Source of the DNA: Oscillospiraceae bacterium
GTDB lineage: Bacteria > Bacillota > Clostridia > Oscillospirales > Oscillospiraceae
Direction: 5' to 3'
DNA: 64,000 nt
Assembly (NCBI GenBank): GCA_017519975.1
Contig: JAFWRM010000047.1
Coordinates: 62,001-126,000 of the forward strand
The notes beneath the pieces are model-generated. The model was not told the DNA's origin. It did not search any database and saw only the letters and a program-made list of their open reading frames with translations. This document shows, one piece after another, positions 16,443-25,202 of the stretch (position 1 is its first letter; the number at the start of each line of letters is the position of its first letter). Position numbers and translations under genes: made by a program.

Positions 16443-17813
16443 ATGAAGAGAAAAACAACGATCGAGCGCCTGGCGGCGGCAGTACTGTGCCTTGTGCTGA
16501 TGCTTGGACTCACGGCCTGCGGCGGGAAGACCGCTCCGGAACCGGAAAATCAGGAAAAACAGGAGGAGCAGCAGGCGGCTGCCTCTGAAAGGCTCAGGGG
16601 GATCTTTGAAGCGCTGATCGCGCCGGATTCCTATTATACCCAGTCCAAGCAGTCGATGGCGGAATATTATCCCGAGGTAGAATACGGTGAGGAACTTGGC
16701 ACGGATCGCTTTACGATCTCCGTCAAAGCGAACGGAAACGAGTACGTCCAGGACGGGAGCTGGGAATTCGTCGAGGACGGCGATTATCTGACGGCTGAAA
16801 TCAGAAATGATGATTTTGCCGGCGCCATGTACCTGATGGTCGTGGGTGACGCGATAGGGGAGTATTTCGGCATGGAACCGGAACTGGTCACCGGCTACAT
16901 GAACGGTGTCAGCATTCTGGAGATCGAGAACGACAATTTCAGCGCGACCGAGGATGAGGCCAGCGGGACCGTCAGCTGCAGGCTGAACATCAGCGGCCCC
17001 TGGGATATGAAGGAACTGGATTCCATGGTGCTGAACGAAGAGATCATGGACAGCGAACCCCTGACTTCGGAATTTGTCAGCCAGACGGGCAGCGTAGGCA
17101 GGATCCGCATGATCGCCAACGGCTCCGTGGATGATTACACCATGCTGTTTGCCGAATTCGGCGGGTTGGACGACGTGGCTTATCAGTCCGTCGTGAACAT
17201 GGTCAGTCTCCGGAAACCCGCGGGCTGGGAGGCGTTCGTCGCCGACTTTACCGAACTGAAAGCGCTGGAGACGGAAAACTATTCCGTGACTATCGACCCC
17301 GACGCCGCGATCGTCGAAGAGATGATGGGAGAGAAGAGCGACAGGTTCAGCTATCTGCTGGTGCGCTTCGGCTCGGGACAGCCCGAGGAGGAAGAGACCA
17401 TGGCTTTCGTCCCGGACGCGGATATTTTCGCGGACTTCTATTTCCGCGTGATCGGCGGAGTTGAGGCGGGCACCGCGGGTTCGCAGCTGGCCCAGGCCCA
17501 GGGCGCCTGCGACGTGCTGGGGTTTGCCGCGGGCAATGAGCTGTGGGCGGCGGACGTAGATACGCTGCGGGCCAACATGCTGGAGGCCTGGAACAGCCTG
17601 ACGGACGAGGAGCGGGCCGCCTTTGACGCGAACTTCCCGAACGCCGACGCGCTGCTGAAGGGCTGTTTCGAGGACTGGGAGGCCAACCGGGGTGTTTTTG
17701 ACGACGCCGGCGTGGTCGAAACGATGGAAGAACTCCTGAGCGATGAGACCGCGCGGCAGTCCTGGGACGTGCTGAGCGCCAACACCTGGACGCTGGGCAA
17801 CGCCGACGAGTGA
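16443..17813 (+). CDS. Secreted lipoprotein of unknown function
   Basis: A 456-residue acidic protein with a lipoprotein signal peptide (positive N-terminus, hydrophobic run, lipobox LTAC with Cys near residue 27). A Glu/Gln-rich linker (about 30-50) comes next, then a long extracellular region with many Tyr, Asp and Glu residues. No enzyme motif is recognised. The C-terminal 130 residues look helical and may bind a peptide or substrate. AAAGGAGG lies upstream of ATG 16443. It is transcribed alone, between its own promoter and terminator. Confidence 0.75.
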   Translation: MKRKTTIERLAAAVLCLVLMLGLTACGGKTAPEPENQEKQEEQQAAASERLRGIFEALIAPDSYYTQSKQSMAEYYPEVEYGEELGTDRFTISVKANGNEYVQDGSWEFVEDGDYLTAEIRNDDFAGAMYLMVVGDAIGEYFGMEPELVTGYMNGVSILEIENDNFSATEDEASGTVSCRLNISGPWDMKELDSMVLNEEIMDSEPLTSEFVSQTGSVGRIRMIANGSVDDYTMLFAEFGGLDDVAYQSVVNMVSLRKPAGWEAFVADFTELKALETENYSVTIDPDAAIVEEMMGEKSDRFSYLLVRFGSGQPEEEETMAFVPDADIFADFYFRVIGGVEAGTAGSQLAQAQGACDVLGFAAGNELWAADVDTLRANMLEAWNSLTDEERAAFDANFPNADALLKGCFEDWEANRGVFDDAGVVETMEELLSDETARQSWDVLSANTWTLGNADE

Positions 17814-17861
17814 GGATCTCCGCCGCAGCCGACGGCGAGGCGGTTAAGAACAGAGAAAAAA

Positions 17862-17895
17862 GACCATCGGAGACATGGTCATGGCTCCGATGGTC
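17862..17895 (+). terminator. Hairpin after the lipoprotein gene
   Basis: An 11-bp stem (GACCATCGGAG and complement) around a 12-base loop, followed by an AT-rich run. It lies 49 bases after the stop codon. Confidence 0.65.
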
Positions 17896-17933
17896 ATAGA
17901 TTATTTGCGTGACAAAAGCGAAACGCCGGGGGT

Positions 17934-18170
17934 TCAGAACATGGTTTCCTCCTCGTTTTCGTAAAGGGCGTCGTTGAGGCGGTGCACGTCCCACTTCTCC
18001 TTGATGGCGAACATGATCACGGCGTCGCGCCGCACCTTCGGATACAGAGTGGCAAAGCTGTTCCGCAGCAGCAGAGCCTGGGTCTCCTCCAGACTGCAGC
18101 CGAGCCCGATGCACAGGCAGATCATGCGGTCTCTCGAAGGGGAACGGCTTCCGTATCTTGGCAGAACTGA
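17934..18170 (-). pseudogene. Remnant of an HTH regulator: C-terminal domain only
   Basis: The frame from ATG 18125 gives 63 residues, MICLCIGLGCSLEETQALLL through LNDALYENEEETMF. This matches the C-terminal helical domain of a widespread clostridial protein group that begins with an XRE helix-turn-helix. The frame stays open upstream and still reads RSPSRDRM before the ATG, as in full-length relatives. No HTH follows further upstream, so the 5' part has been lost. A short functional protein is less likely because no ribosome binding site precedes ATG 18125. Confidence 0.55.
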
Positions 18171-18210
18171 AAATTGAAGAAAGGCGCGGACAGGATCCGT
18201 GCATTTGGAG

Positions 18211-18233
18211 GGGAGGCCCGCTCGGGGCCTCCC
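18211..18233. repeat. GC-rich hairpin
   Basis: GGGAGGCCC and its complement around a 5-base loop, followed on the plus strand by TTCCTG. No gene clearly ends here, so its role is unclear. Confidence 0.4.
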
Positions 18234-18398
18234 TTCCTGCGTTCCATGGAGCGGCGCGGATTATGCAGGCTGTTAATGGTTGCTGGAAGCGGAAATGGTT
18301 ATAATCCCTCAGTAGAAAGGGCCGCTGCCCGGCGGACAAGCGGCGAAAACTGGAAAAAGAGGTTTTAAGAATGAGAAAGATCATTAGTGATTGATGAA
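18234..18398. other. Intergenic stretch without a recognised gene
   Basis: It contains a -10-like TTATAAT at 18298-18304 and, after AAGAGG, a seven-codon frame (ATG 18371, MRKIISD-stop). Nothing larger is open with a ribosome binding site. This probably represents decayed sequence together with the HTH remnant to its left. Confidence 0.4.
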
Positions 18399-18419
18399 TG
18401 TACACTCGTTTGTACACTC
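18399..18419. repeat. Tandem TGTACACTC repeat
   Basis: TGTACACTC occurs twice (18399-18407 and 18411-18419), 12 bases apart, each copy holding the palindrome TGTACA. It could be a regulator site, but no promoter is evident beside it. Confidence 0.45.
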
Positions 18420-18423
18420 AATG

Positions 18424-18463
18424 CAGAAAGAAAAAGAAGGAGCAGGATTTTTCCTACTCCTTC
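18424..18463 (-). terminator. Terminator of the rubrerythrin gene
   Basis: Minus-strand hairpin GAAGGAG-AGGA and complement (18436-18463) followed by a T-rich run (18424-18435). Confidence 0.85.
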
Positions 18464-18489
18464 AATGATGTAGTATTTAAGCGGTTTTC

Positions 18490-19059
18490 TTACTTTCCGA
18501 AGTATCTCTTCAGCAGACCCGCGAAGGCCTTGCCATGTCTGGCCTCGTCGCGGGCCATCTCATGGATGGTGTCGTGCAGGGCGTCCAGATTGTACTTCTT
18601 GCACAGCTTGGCAAGGTCGGTCTTGCCCTGGGTGGCGCCGTTCTCGGCGTCAACGCGCATCTGCAGGTTCTTCTGCGTGCTGTCGGTGATCACTTCGCCC
18701 AGAAGCTCGGCAAACTTCGCCGCGTGCTCAGCCTCCTCATAGGCCGCCTTCTCCCAGTACAGGCCGATCTCGGGATAGCCTTCCCTATGGGCCACGCGGG
18801 CCATGGCCAGGTACATGCCGACTTCGGAGCACTCGCCCTCAAAGTTGGAGCGAAGACCGTCGATGATCTCCTTCTGAACGTCCTCGGGAACGTCCACGCC
18901 GAAGGACTTGCCCACGCCGACTACGTGCTCAGCGGCCCAGACCATGTCGCCGGCCTGTTCGTTGAACTTGCTGGCAGGAGCCTTGCAGATCGGGCAGACC
19001 TCGGGGGGATTCTCGCCCTCATAAACGTAACCGCAGACGCTGCATACCCACTTTTTCAT
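18490..19059 (-). CDS. rbr: Reverse rubrerythrin (peroxide reductase)
   Basis: A 189-residue protein with the rubredoxin domain first ([10 protein letters not shown] at residues 6-15 and [11 protein letters not shown] at about 22-32). A ferritin-like di-iron domain follows, with [24 protein letters not shown] and [10 protein letters not shown]. This order is opposite to classical rubrerythrin and defines the reverse type, which reduces H2O2 and O2 with electrons from NADH-linked carriers in anaerobes. The rubredoxin encoded at 13.6 kb could belong to the same defence. GGAGG lies nine bases before ATG 19059. Confidence 0.95.
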   Translation of the reverse strand: MKKWVCSVCGYVYEGENPPEVCPICKAPASKFNEQAGDMVWAAEHVVGVGKSFGVDVPEDVQKEIIDGLRSNFEGECSEVGMYLAMARVAHREGYPEIGLYWEKAAYEEAEHAAKFAELLGEVITDSTQKNLQMRVDAENGATQGKTDLAKLCKKYNLDALHDTIHEMARDEARHGKAFAGLLKRYFGK

Positions 19060-19101
19060 AATATGTTACCTCCATTAAGTATTAGTTCTCTGTGCTGCCG
19101 T

Positions 19102-19581
19102 TCAGCGGCCCCGGCGGCGGCTGGAGCGGTGCTCGTACTGGGCGACGCCCGCCATCTTGCTGTCGGAGACCTGCATGAATTTTTTCAGCTTGTCCTCAAA
19201 GGCCTCATCGTTGGATTTTCTGGGGACATAGACTTCGGGCTGTCCGCCGGCGGCGGCAGGACGCGAAGGAGCGGTACTGCGATCCGCCTGCGGCCGCGGC
19301 CGCGGGGGCCTGTCTCCGCGCGGCGCCTGCCGGGTACCTTCCGGCCGCGGAAGCGCCTGCTTGATGGACAGGTTCAGACGGCCGTTCTCATCGATCCGGA
19401 TGACCTTGACCGTGACCTCCTGCCCGACGGACAGATGCTCGCTGACGTCGTTGACAAATGTGTTGGCGATCTCCGAGATGTGGACCAGCCCGGAACGGCC
19501 GGGGGCGATGCTGACAAAAGCCCCGAATTTGGTAATGCCCGTTACCTTACCTGTAGTGATGAGTCCTGGTTCAAGCTCCAT
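19102..19581 (-). CDS. S1 RNA-binding domain protein (YabR-like)
   Basis: A 159-residue protein with an N-terminal S1 domain (GLITTGKVTGITKFGAFVSI, GLVHISEI, VKVIRIDENGRLNLSIKQA; about residues 6-75). A basic, proline/arginine-rich tail ends in SSRRRGR. It probably binds RNA or the ribosome. It lies directly downstream of the DivIC-like gene, the same order as divIC-yabR in Bacillus. ATG 19581 is chosen because family members start with a short lead before the S1 fold; an in-frame ATG at 19605 is possible. Confidence 0.85.
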   Translation of the reverse strand: MELEPGLITTGKVTGITKFGAFVSIAPGRSGLVHISEIANTFVNDVSEHLSVGQEVTVKVIRIDENGRLNLSIKQALPRPEGTRQAPRGDRPPRPRPQADRSTAPSRPAAAGGQPEVYVPRKSNDEAFEDKLKKFMQVSDSKMAGVAQYEHRSSRRRGR

Positions 19582-19643
19582 AAAAACCGTTTTTCCCTCT
19601 CCCATTATAGATATGATATACATACGCCCGATCCCGCAGACGG

Positions 19644-19922
19644 TCAGTCGTTGGAATCGTAGTACACTTTTTCATCGGGGCGGACAAAGCCCCAGTATTT
19701 TCGGGCGATGTTCCCGATCACGTCGTCGTCGTTCTGATGGTCCACATAGTATTCCAGTTCCGCATTCTCGATCTCCAGCTCCGCGGCCCTTGCGTGCAGG
19801 GCTTCGATCTCCGTCCGCAGTTCTTCGGTTTTGGAACGGATGGTCACGGTGGAAACTACGGCGAACAGCAGGATCAGAACGAGGACGAGTTTGGTTATGA
19901 AATCAGCCCGTTTCAGTTTCAT
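19644..19922 (-). CDS. divIC: FtsB/DivIC-type septum formation protein
   Basis: A 92-residue bitopic membrane protein: short basic cytoplasmic tail, one membrane segment (about 10-28), a coiled coil (about 30-60), and a C-terminal motif ARKYWGFVRPDEKVYYDSND typical of DivIC/FtsB. It acts at the division septum with DivIB/FtsQ and FtsL. The S1-domain gene follows 20 bases after the DivIC stop codon. Confidence 0.88.
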   Translation of the reverse strand: MKLKRADFITKLVLVLILLFAVVSTVTIRSKTEELRTEIEALHARAAELEIENAELEYYVDHQNDDDVIGNIARKYWGFVRPDEKVYYDSND

Positions 19923-19960
19923 AAGGCGGATCCTTCCCGATTCTCATTGTCTTTCTCTAT

Positions 19961-19989
19961 ATAATACAGCAAATCCGCAGGGTTGAAAA
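19961..19989 (-). promoter_or_regulatory. Promoter of the divIC gene
   Basis: Minus-strand TTTTCA (19984-19989), 17 bases, TATTAT (19961-19966). Confidence 0.5.
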
Positions 19990-20053
19990 GATGGTTTCTC
20001 CGTATTTTTTAGGGATTTTCCCTTTTTCCCGGAAAATGGAACGGAGCGCCGCG

Positions 20054-20083
20054 TTGACAGGCCAAGGGCACCGTGTGTAGAAT
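20054..20083 (+). promoter_or_regulatory. Promoter of the amidohydrolase operon
   Basis: TTGACA (20054-20059), 18 bases, TAGAAT (20078-20083). Confidence 0.7.
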
Positions 20084-20135
20084 GGAACGGCCTTGCGGCG
20101 GAATGCTGCCGGAAGGGCAGAAGGAGGAAGGACCC

Positions 20136-21008
20136 ATGACGAACCAATGTTCCGACATATATGAATGCCACTGCCACGTGGCGCTGGACGGCGTGGATTA
20201 CCGAAACGCGCGGGAGCGTCACCGGGGCGGGCCCGACGAAGCCTGGGTGCGCGGCGTGCTGGATGCGTACCGCCGTGCCGGCATCCGCTACGTACGTGAC
20301 GGGGGAGATAAATGGGGTGCTTCCGCCCTGGCCCGACGGCTGGCGGGGGAATACGGGATCGAATACGCCTCGCCCGTCTTTCCCATTTTCAGAAAAGGCG
20401 ATTACGGCGCCTTCATCGGCGTGCCCTACGAGACGGTGAGCGACCTGAGGGAGCTCGTCGCCCGGGTGCGTGCCGAAGGCGGCGGCTTTGTGAAGATGAT
20501 GGGCTCAGGCATCATGGATTTTGACCGCTACGGAGTGATCACCGGCTTCGTGCCGGACCGGAGCGAGCTGGATGAACTGGTGCGGATCGCCCACGGAGAG
20601 GGCCTGCCGGTGATGATGCACATGAACAGCGCCGACGGGATCCTGCGGGCGGTGGACGCCGGCGTGGACAGCATTGAACACGGCAATTACGCCGACCGGC
20701 GGGCGCTGGCGGCCATGGCGGACGCCGGCTGCCTGTGGGTGCCAACCATCAGCGCGACGGTGAACCTGATGGGGAAGGGGCTGTTTGACGAAGACGCCCT
20801 GGGGAAGATCCTGGAGATGCAGCGCACGGCCATTCTCCTGGGGCACAGCCTGGGCGTGACGATCGCGTGCGGAAGCGACGCAGGCGCCTCCTGCGTGATG
20901 CACGCGGAAGCGTCGCTGCAGGAAGCGCGGCGGCTCAGCGACCTGCTGGGCAGCTGGGAACCGCTGCGGCGCGGGCAGGAAAAGCTGCGCTCGAGGTTCC
21001 CGGGATGA
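20136..21008 (+). CDS. Metal-dependent amidohydrolase
   Basis: A 290-residue TIM-barrel hydrolase. ECHCHVALDG near the N-terminus is the first metal motif (HxH). FVKMMGSG (about 126) holds the lysine that bridges metals in many members. MMHMN (about 168), SIEHGNY (about 184) and CGSDAGASC (about 247) supply further His and Asp ligands. The substrate is unknown. AAGGAGG precedes ATG 20136. It is followed after 26 bases by the DUF362 ferredoxin gene. Confidence 0.85.
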   Translation: MTNQCSDIYECHCHVALDGVDYRNARERHRGGPDEAWVRGVLDAYRRAGIRYVRDGGDKWGASALARRLAGEYGIEYASPVFPIFRKGDYGAFIGVPYETVSDLRELVARVRAEGGGFVKMMGSGIMDFDRYGVITGFVPDRSELDELVRIAHGEGLPVMMHMNSADGILRAVDAGVDSIEHGNYADRRALAAMADAGCLWVPTISATVNLMGKGLFDEDALGKILEMQRTAILLGHSLGVTIACGSDAGASCVMHAEASLQEARRLSDLLGSWEPLRRGQEKLRSRFPG

Positions 21009-21034
21009 CTCCGGGCGGAAGGGAGAGAGAGAAA

Positions 21035-22186
21035 ATGACGGACGTTTCCATCGCCCCCTGCGCAAGCTACGACCGGGCGGAGGTGAAGCGGGCGCTGCGT
21101 CAGGTGCTGGAACCGCTGGGCGGCCTGGACTGGGTCCGGGAGGGGATGACCGTTGCCGTCAAGGCGAATCTGGTGGCGGCTCTCCGTCCGGAAAAGGCGG
21201 CTACGACTCATCCCGCCATGCTGGCGGCCCTCACGGAACTTCTGAGGGAGCGCGGCGCCCGAGTGGTGATCGGGGACAGCCCCGGAGGCGTTTTTAACAT
21301 AATTTATGTAAACCGGGTATACGCCGCTGCCGGCCTGAAGGAAGCGGAGGAGGCCGGGGCGGAACTGAACCGGGATTTCACGGAGAAGCAGAGCGCGAAC
21401 CCGGAGGGCCGGGTGCTGAAGGAACTGACCTATACGGCATGGCTGGATCAGGCGGACGCGATCATCGACTTCTGCAAGCTCAAGGCGCACGGAATGATGG
21501 GCATGAGCGGAGCGGCGAAGAACATGTTCGGCGTCGTTCCGGGCACGATGAAGCCGGAATATCATTTCCGCTTTCCCGACCATGAGGATTTTGCCGACAT
21601 GATCGTCGATCTGGATGAGCGCTTCCGTCCAAGGCTTTGCCTGGCCGACGCGGTGATCGGCATGGAAGGCAACGGGCCGACGGCGGGAACGCCGAGGATG
21701 CTGGGGTTCGTGGCGGCCGCGGAGTCGCCCCACAGGCTGGATCAGGTGTGCGCAGGGATCCTGGGGCTGGAGGAGGACGCCGTGCCGACCCTGCGGGCGG
21801 CAAAGCGCCGGGGCCTGATCCCGCCCAGCGCGGCGCAGCTGACGGTCAGCGGAGATCCCGCCGCGTTCGTCGCGCGGGGATTCCGGCATGTGGCGGAGAC
21901 CCGAAGCCTGCTGTTCGCCGGGGATGGGAAAAATCCCTTCCTGCGCGTGTTCTCCGCGTTCGCGGGAAAAGCGCTCCGCACGAAGCCGAAGGTGGCGAAA
22001 GCGGAATGCGTGGGCTGCGGCGTATGCCGGAACACGTGTCCGGCAAAGGCCGTCACGATCGTAAGAGGAAAGGCCGTCATCGACCGGAGCGCCTGCATCC
22101 GCTGCTTCTGCTGTCAGGAATTCTGCCCCAGAGGAGCCATGAAAGTGCACCGGACGCTGCTGGCCCGTGTGGCGGGACGCGTGTGA
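21035..22186 (+). CDS. DUF362 and 4Fe-4S ferredoxin fusion protein
   Basis: A 383-residue protein with an N-terminal DUF362 domain (VAVKANLVAALRPEKAATTHPAM, GDSPGGVFN, CKLKAHGMMGMSGAAKNMFG) and two C-terminal [4Fe-4S] motifs, CVGCGVCRNTC (about 324) and CIRCFCCQEFCP (about 352). The family is typical of anaerobes and its reaction is unknown. It lies in an operon with an amidohydrolase upstream and Tex downstream. Confidence 0.87.
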   Translation: MTDVSIAPCASYDRAEVKRALRQVLEPLGGLDWVREGMTVAVKANLVAALRPEKAATTHPAMLAALTELLRERGARVVIGDSPGGVFNIIYVNRVYAAAGLKEAEEAGAELNRDFTEKQSANPEGRVLKELTYTAWLDQADAIIDFCKLKAHGMMGMSGAAKNMFGVVPGTMKPEYHFRFPDHEDFADMIVDLDERFRPRLCLADAVIGMEGNGPTAGTPRMLGFVAAAESPHRLDQVCAGILGLEEDAVPTLRAAKRRGLIPPSAAQLTVSGDPAAFVARGFRHVAETRSLLFAGDGKNPFLRVFSAFAGKALRTKPKVAKAECVGCGVCRNTCPAKAVTIVRGKAVIDRSACIRCFCCQEFCPRGAMKVHRTLLARVAGRV

Positions 22187-22223
22187 ACGCACAGAGAAAA
22201 AGTCGAAGATAACGGAGGAAACG

Positions 22224-24371
22224 ATGGATATGATCGCACAGGCGCTGGCGCGGGAACTGGACCGGCCGGCGCAGATGGTCCAGAACGTGATCGATCTGTT
22301 GGACGCCGGCAACACGATCCCGTTCATTGCGCGCTACCGCAAGGAGGCCCACGGCGCCATGGACGACACCGTCCTGCGCCGGCTGGAGGAGCGGCTGCGC
22401 TATCTGCGCAATCTGGAGCAGAGGAAGCAGGAGATCTGCCGGCTCATCGAAGCGCAGGGACAGCTGACCGAGGATCTTTCCGGCGCCATCGAACGGGCGG
22501 AGACCCTGTCGGCGCTGGAAGACCTTTACCGTCCGTACCGCCCGAAACGGAGGACGCGGGCCTCCGCCGCGAAGGAGAAGGGGCTGGATGAGCTCGCCCG
22601 GGCGATCCTGCTGCAGCCGGATCGGGAGCCGCGCTCTCTGGCCGGGACGTACGTCAGTGAGGAAAAGGGGGTCACGGACGAGGACCAGGCGCTGGCCGGC
22701 GCGTCCGACGTGATCGCGGAGATGATCAGCGACTCCGCGGAGAACCGAAGGAGCATGCACGCGCTGATCCGGAAAACGGGGGTCCTCCGCGTACAGGCGG
22801 CAAAGGACGAAGACAGCGTGTACCGGCAGTACTATGATTTTTCCCGGCCGGTATCGCGTCTGCAGGGGCATCAGATCCTGGCGATCAACCGCGGGGAAAA
22901 GGAAGGCTTCCTGAAGGTCGCCCTGCTGCTGGACCGCGATACGGCGCTGGGGGAGATATCCTCCGGACTGGTACGCGGAGGAGCGCGGAACGCGGCGTTC
23001 CTCAACGCGGCCGTTGCCGACGGGTACGACCGCCTGCTGTTTCCCAGCGTGGAGACGGAGACGAGAGCGGCCCTTACGGACGCGGCGGACGAAGGGGCGA
23101 TCCGCAACTTCGCCCTGAACCTGCGGCCGCTGCTGATGGCGCCCCCGGTGAAGGGCAGCGTGACCATGGGCCTCGATCCCGGATACCGCATGGGCTGCAA
23201 GGTGGCCGTGGTGGATCCCACCGGAAAGGTGCTGGATACGGCCGTGGTATATCCGACCCACGGTGAAAAGCAGCGGGCCGACTGCATCCGCACTCTGGCC
23301 GGACTGATCCGGCGGCATGGGGTCCGGCATATCGCCATCGGCAACGGCACGGCTTCCCGGGAGACCGAGCAGATGACGGCGGAGCTGCTGCGGCAGTGCC
23401 CGGGCGTCAGCTACATGGTCGTCAGCGAGGCGGGAGCCAGCGTGTACAGCGCCAGCCCTCTGGCGGCGGAGGAATTCCCGCAGTACGACGTGAATCTGCG
23501 GTCCGCCGTTTCCATTGCGCGCAGGCTCCAGGATCCGCTGGCGGAGCTGGTGAAGATCGACCCGAAGGCCATCGGCGTGGGGCAGTATCAGCATGACATG
23601 CCCCAGAAACGGCTGGAGGAGAGTCTGAACGCCGTCGTGGAGGACTGCGTGAACGCCGTCGGGGTGGATCTCAACACGGCGTCCCCGTCCCTGCTGCGCC
23701 GGGTCAGCGGACTCACCGCGGCCACGGCGAAGAACATCGCCGCCTACCGCGAGCAGAACGGAGCGTTCACCTCTCGCAGCCAGCTGCTGGAGGTGCCCAA
23801 GCTGGGGCCGAAGGCCTACGAGCAGTGCGCCGGCTTTCTGCGCGTGCCCGAGAGCCGTTCGGTGCTGGACAATACGGCCGTGCATCCCGAAAGCTACGAG
23901 GCGGCCCGGAGGTTGCTGTCGCTCTGCGGCTATACCGAGCAGGACGTGAAGGAGGGCCGGATCGTCGAACTGCCGCGCCGTCTGAAGGAGCGCGGCGAGG
24001 AACGGACGGCCGGGGAGTGCGGCGTCGGCCTGCCCACGCTGCAGGATATCGCCGCCGAGCTGGCAAAGCCGGGCCGGGATCCCCGCGACGAGCTGCCGCC
24101 GCCGGCCTTCCGCACGGACGTTCTGGAGCTGAAGGATCTGAAGCCGGGAATGGTGCTCAGCGGCACGGTGCGCAACGTGATCGATTTCGGCGCATTCGTG
24201 GATATCGGCGTCCATGAGGACGGACTGGTGCATATTTCCGAGATCTGCGACCGTTATCTCCGCCATCCCAGCGAAGCGGTGAGCGTCGGCGACGTCGTCC
24301 GGGTGGTGGTGCTTTCGGTGGATGAAAAGAGAAAACGGATCTCTCTGAGCATGAAGCAGGTGACCTCCTGA
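22224..24371 (+). CDS. tex: Tex-family RNA-binding protein
   Basis: A 715-residue Tex protein: N-terminal helical region with TIPFIARYRKEAHGAMDD (about 30), a YqgF/RNase-H-like domain starting TMGLDPGYRMGCKVAVVD (about 313), tandem helix-hairpin-helix motifs (NTASPSLLRRVSGLTAATAKNI and VPKLGPKAYEQCAGFLRV) and a C-terminal S1 domain (MVLSGTVRNVIDFGAFVDIGVHEDGLVHISEI). Tex binds nucleic acid and associates with transcription in other bacteria. GGAGG lies eight bases before ATG 22224. Confidence 0.95.
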   Translation: MDMIAQALARELDRPAQMVQNVIDLLDAGNTIPFIARYRKEAHGAMDDTVLRRLEERLRYLRNLEQRKQEICRLIEAQGQLTEDLSGAIERAETLSALEDLYRPYRPKRRTRASAAKEKGLDELARAILLQPDREPRSLAGTYVSEEKGVTDEDQALAGASDVIAEMISDSAENRRSMHALIRKTGVLRVQAAKDEDSVYRQYYDFSRPVSRLQGHQILAINRGEKEGFLKVALLLDRDTALGEISSGLVRGGARNAAFLNAAVADGYDRLLFPSVETETRAALTDAADEGAIRNFALNLRPLLMAPPVKGSVTMGLDPGYRMGCKVAVVDPTGKVLDTAVVYPTHGEKQRADCIRTLAGLIRRHGVRHIAIGNGTASRETEQMTAELLRQCPGVSYMVVSEAGASVYSASPLAAEEFPQYDVNLRSAVSIARRLQDPLAELVKIDPKAIGVGQYQHDMPQKRLEESLNAVVEDCVNAVGVDLNTASPSLLRRVSGLTAATAKNIAAYREQNGAFTSRSQLLEVPKLGPKAYEQCAGFLRVPESRSVLDNTAVHPESYEAARRLLSLCGYTEQDVKEGRIVELPRRLKERGEERTAGECGVGLPTLQDIAAELAKPGRDPRDELPPPAFRTDVLELKDLKPGMVLSGTVRNVIDFGAFVDIGVHEDGLVHISEICDRYLRHPSEAVSVGDVVRVVVLSVDEKRKRISLSMKQVTS

Positions 24372-24408
24372 TCCCACCGGTCGATGGAGAAGACCGAAAC
24401 AGACGAAA

Positions 24409-24449
24409 AGCGCCTCCGGGCCGCTTCAGCGAAGCGGCCCGGAGGCGCT
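24409..24449. terminator. Long hairpin between tex and the phosphatase gene
   Basis: A perfect 19-bp stem (AGCGCCTCCGGGCCGCTTC and complement) with a 3-base loop, between two converging genes. A-rich on the left. Confidence 0.85.
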
Positions 24450-24468
24450 GAATTACAGGGGGCAGGAA

Positions 24469-25062
24469 TTATTTGTTGAAGCACAGCAGAATGGTGCGGC
24501 TGCCCGGACGGGAGGGATCCAGCTCAAACGCGGAATAACAGCCGTGCCGGTTGTAAAACAGATCGAACCGCTCCTGAGGAACGCCGAGAAGGTGGGTGAC
24601 GATGGCCGCCAGCGGCCCGTTGTGCGCCACGATGGCGGCGTCTTCTCCGCACCGCAGCACGGCGTCCAGCCCGGCTGTGGCCCGGAGGCACACCTGAGCA
24701 AAGCTCTCCCCGCCCTCCGGCAGAAATCCGTACCAGCCGTGCATGACGGCGTCCATGACCTCAGGATGCTCTGCCTCCATGGTCGGAAAGTCCATGTTCT
24801 CATAACGGCCCATGTCCTGCTCCATGACCTCCGGCAGAGGAAGAATGTCCACGCCGCGGCCGGCAAAGCAGATCTCTGCGGTTTCCCGTGCACGCATGAG
24901 AGGGCTGCTGTAGCAGACGGAGACGGGATTTTCCGCCATCTTGTCCCGCACCTGGGCGGCCTGTTCACGGCCCAGTTCGGTGAGCGGGTAATCGCTCCTG
25001 CCGAAAAGCAGACGCTTCTGGTTGCCGACGGATTCTCCGTGGCGGATCAGATAAAGCTTCAT
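24469..25062 (-). CDS. Histidine phosphatase (phosphoglycerate-mutase superfamily)
   Basis: A 197-residue enzyme with the catalytic LIRHGESVGN at the N-terminus, SSPLMRARETAE (about 53), EQDMGRYENMDF (about 80) and IVAHNGPLAA (about 143). It may act as a phosphoglycerate mutase-like phosphatase or on another phosphate ester; the substrate cannot be told. GGGAGG precedes ATG 25062. Confidence 0.9.
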   Translation of the reverse strand: MKLYLIRHGESVGNQKRLLFGRSDYPLTELGREQAAQVRDKMAENPVSVCYSSPLMRARETAEICFAGRGVDILPLPEVMEQDMGRYENMDFPTMEAEHPEVMDAVMHGWYGFLPEGGESFAQVCLRATAGLDAVLRCGEDAAIVAHNGPLAAIVTHLLGVPQERFDLFYNRHGCYSAFELDPSRPGSRTILLCFNK

Positions 25063-25094
25063 TGCCGTCCTCCCGTTCATGGTTTTCTGCCGCT

Positions 25095-25123
25095 ATTCTA
25101 CAAACGGAAAGCGGTGGTGTCAA
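25095..25123 (-). promoter_or_regulatory. Promoter of the histidine phosphatase gene
   Basis: Minus-strand TTGACA (25118-25123), 17 bases, TAGAAT (25095-25100). Confidence 0.8.
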
Positions 25124-25140
25124 GAAAGCGAACCTGCGGT

Positions 25141-25169
25141 TTGACACAGCAGGCGGATGGTGCTAAAAT
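25141..25169 (+). promoter_or_regulatory. Promoter of the acyltransferase-like gene
   Basis: TTGACA (25141-25146), 17 bases, TAAAAT (25164-25169). It is back to back with the divergent phosphatase promoter, -35 boxes 18 bases apart. Confidence 0.8.
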
Positions 25170-25202
25170 GTGAACAAACTTTGAACGAACCGAGGCGCTC
25201 CC

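Noticed and set aside
16222-16513. Short minus-strand frames upstream of the 16443 lipoprotein gene
   Set aside because: They run through two clear promoters and a palindrome and have no family resemblance.
17347-18417. A 356-codon minus-strand frame
   Set aside because: Low-complexity Arg/Pro/Ser product, overlapping the lipoprotein gene and the HTH remnant in other frames.
22077-24377. A 766-codon open frame antisense to tex
   Set aside because: A shadow of a GC-rich gene: no ribosome binding site, no family resemblance, and tex on the other strand is unmistakable. The same applies to long antisense frames at 2341-4602, 6891-8924, 28938-30779, 35081-37240 and 10453-11709.
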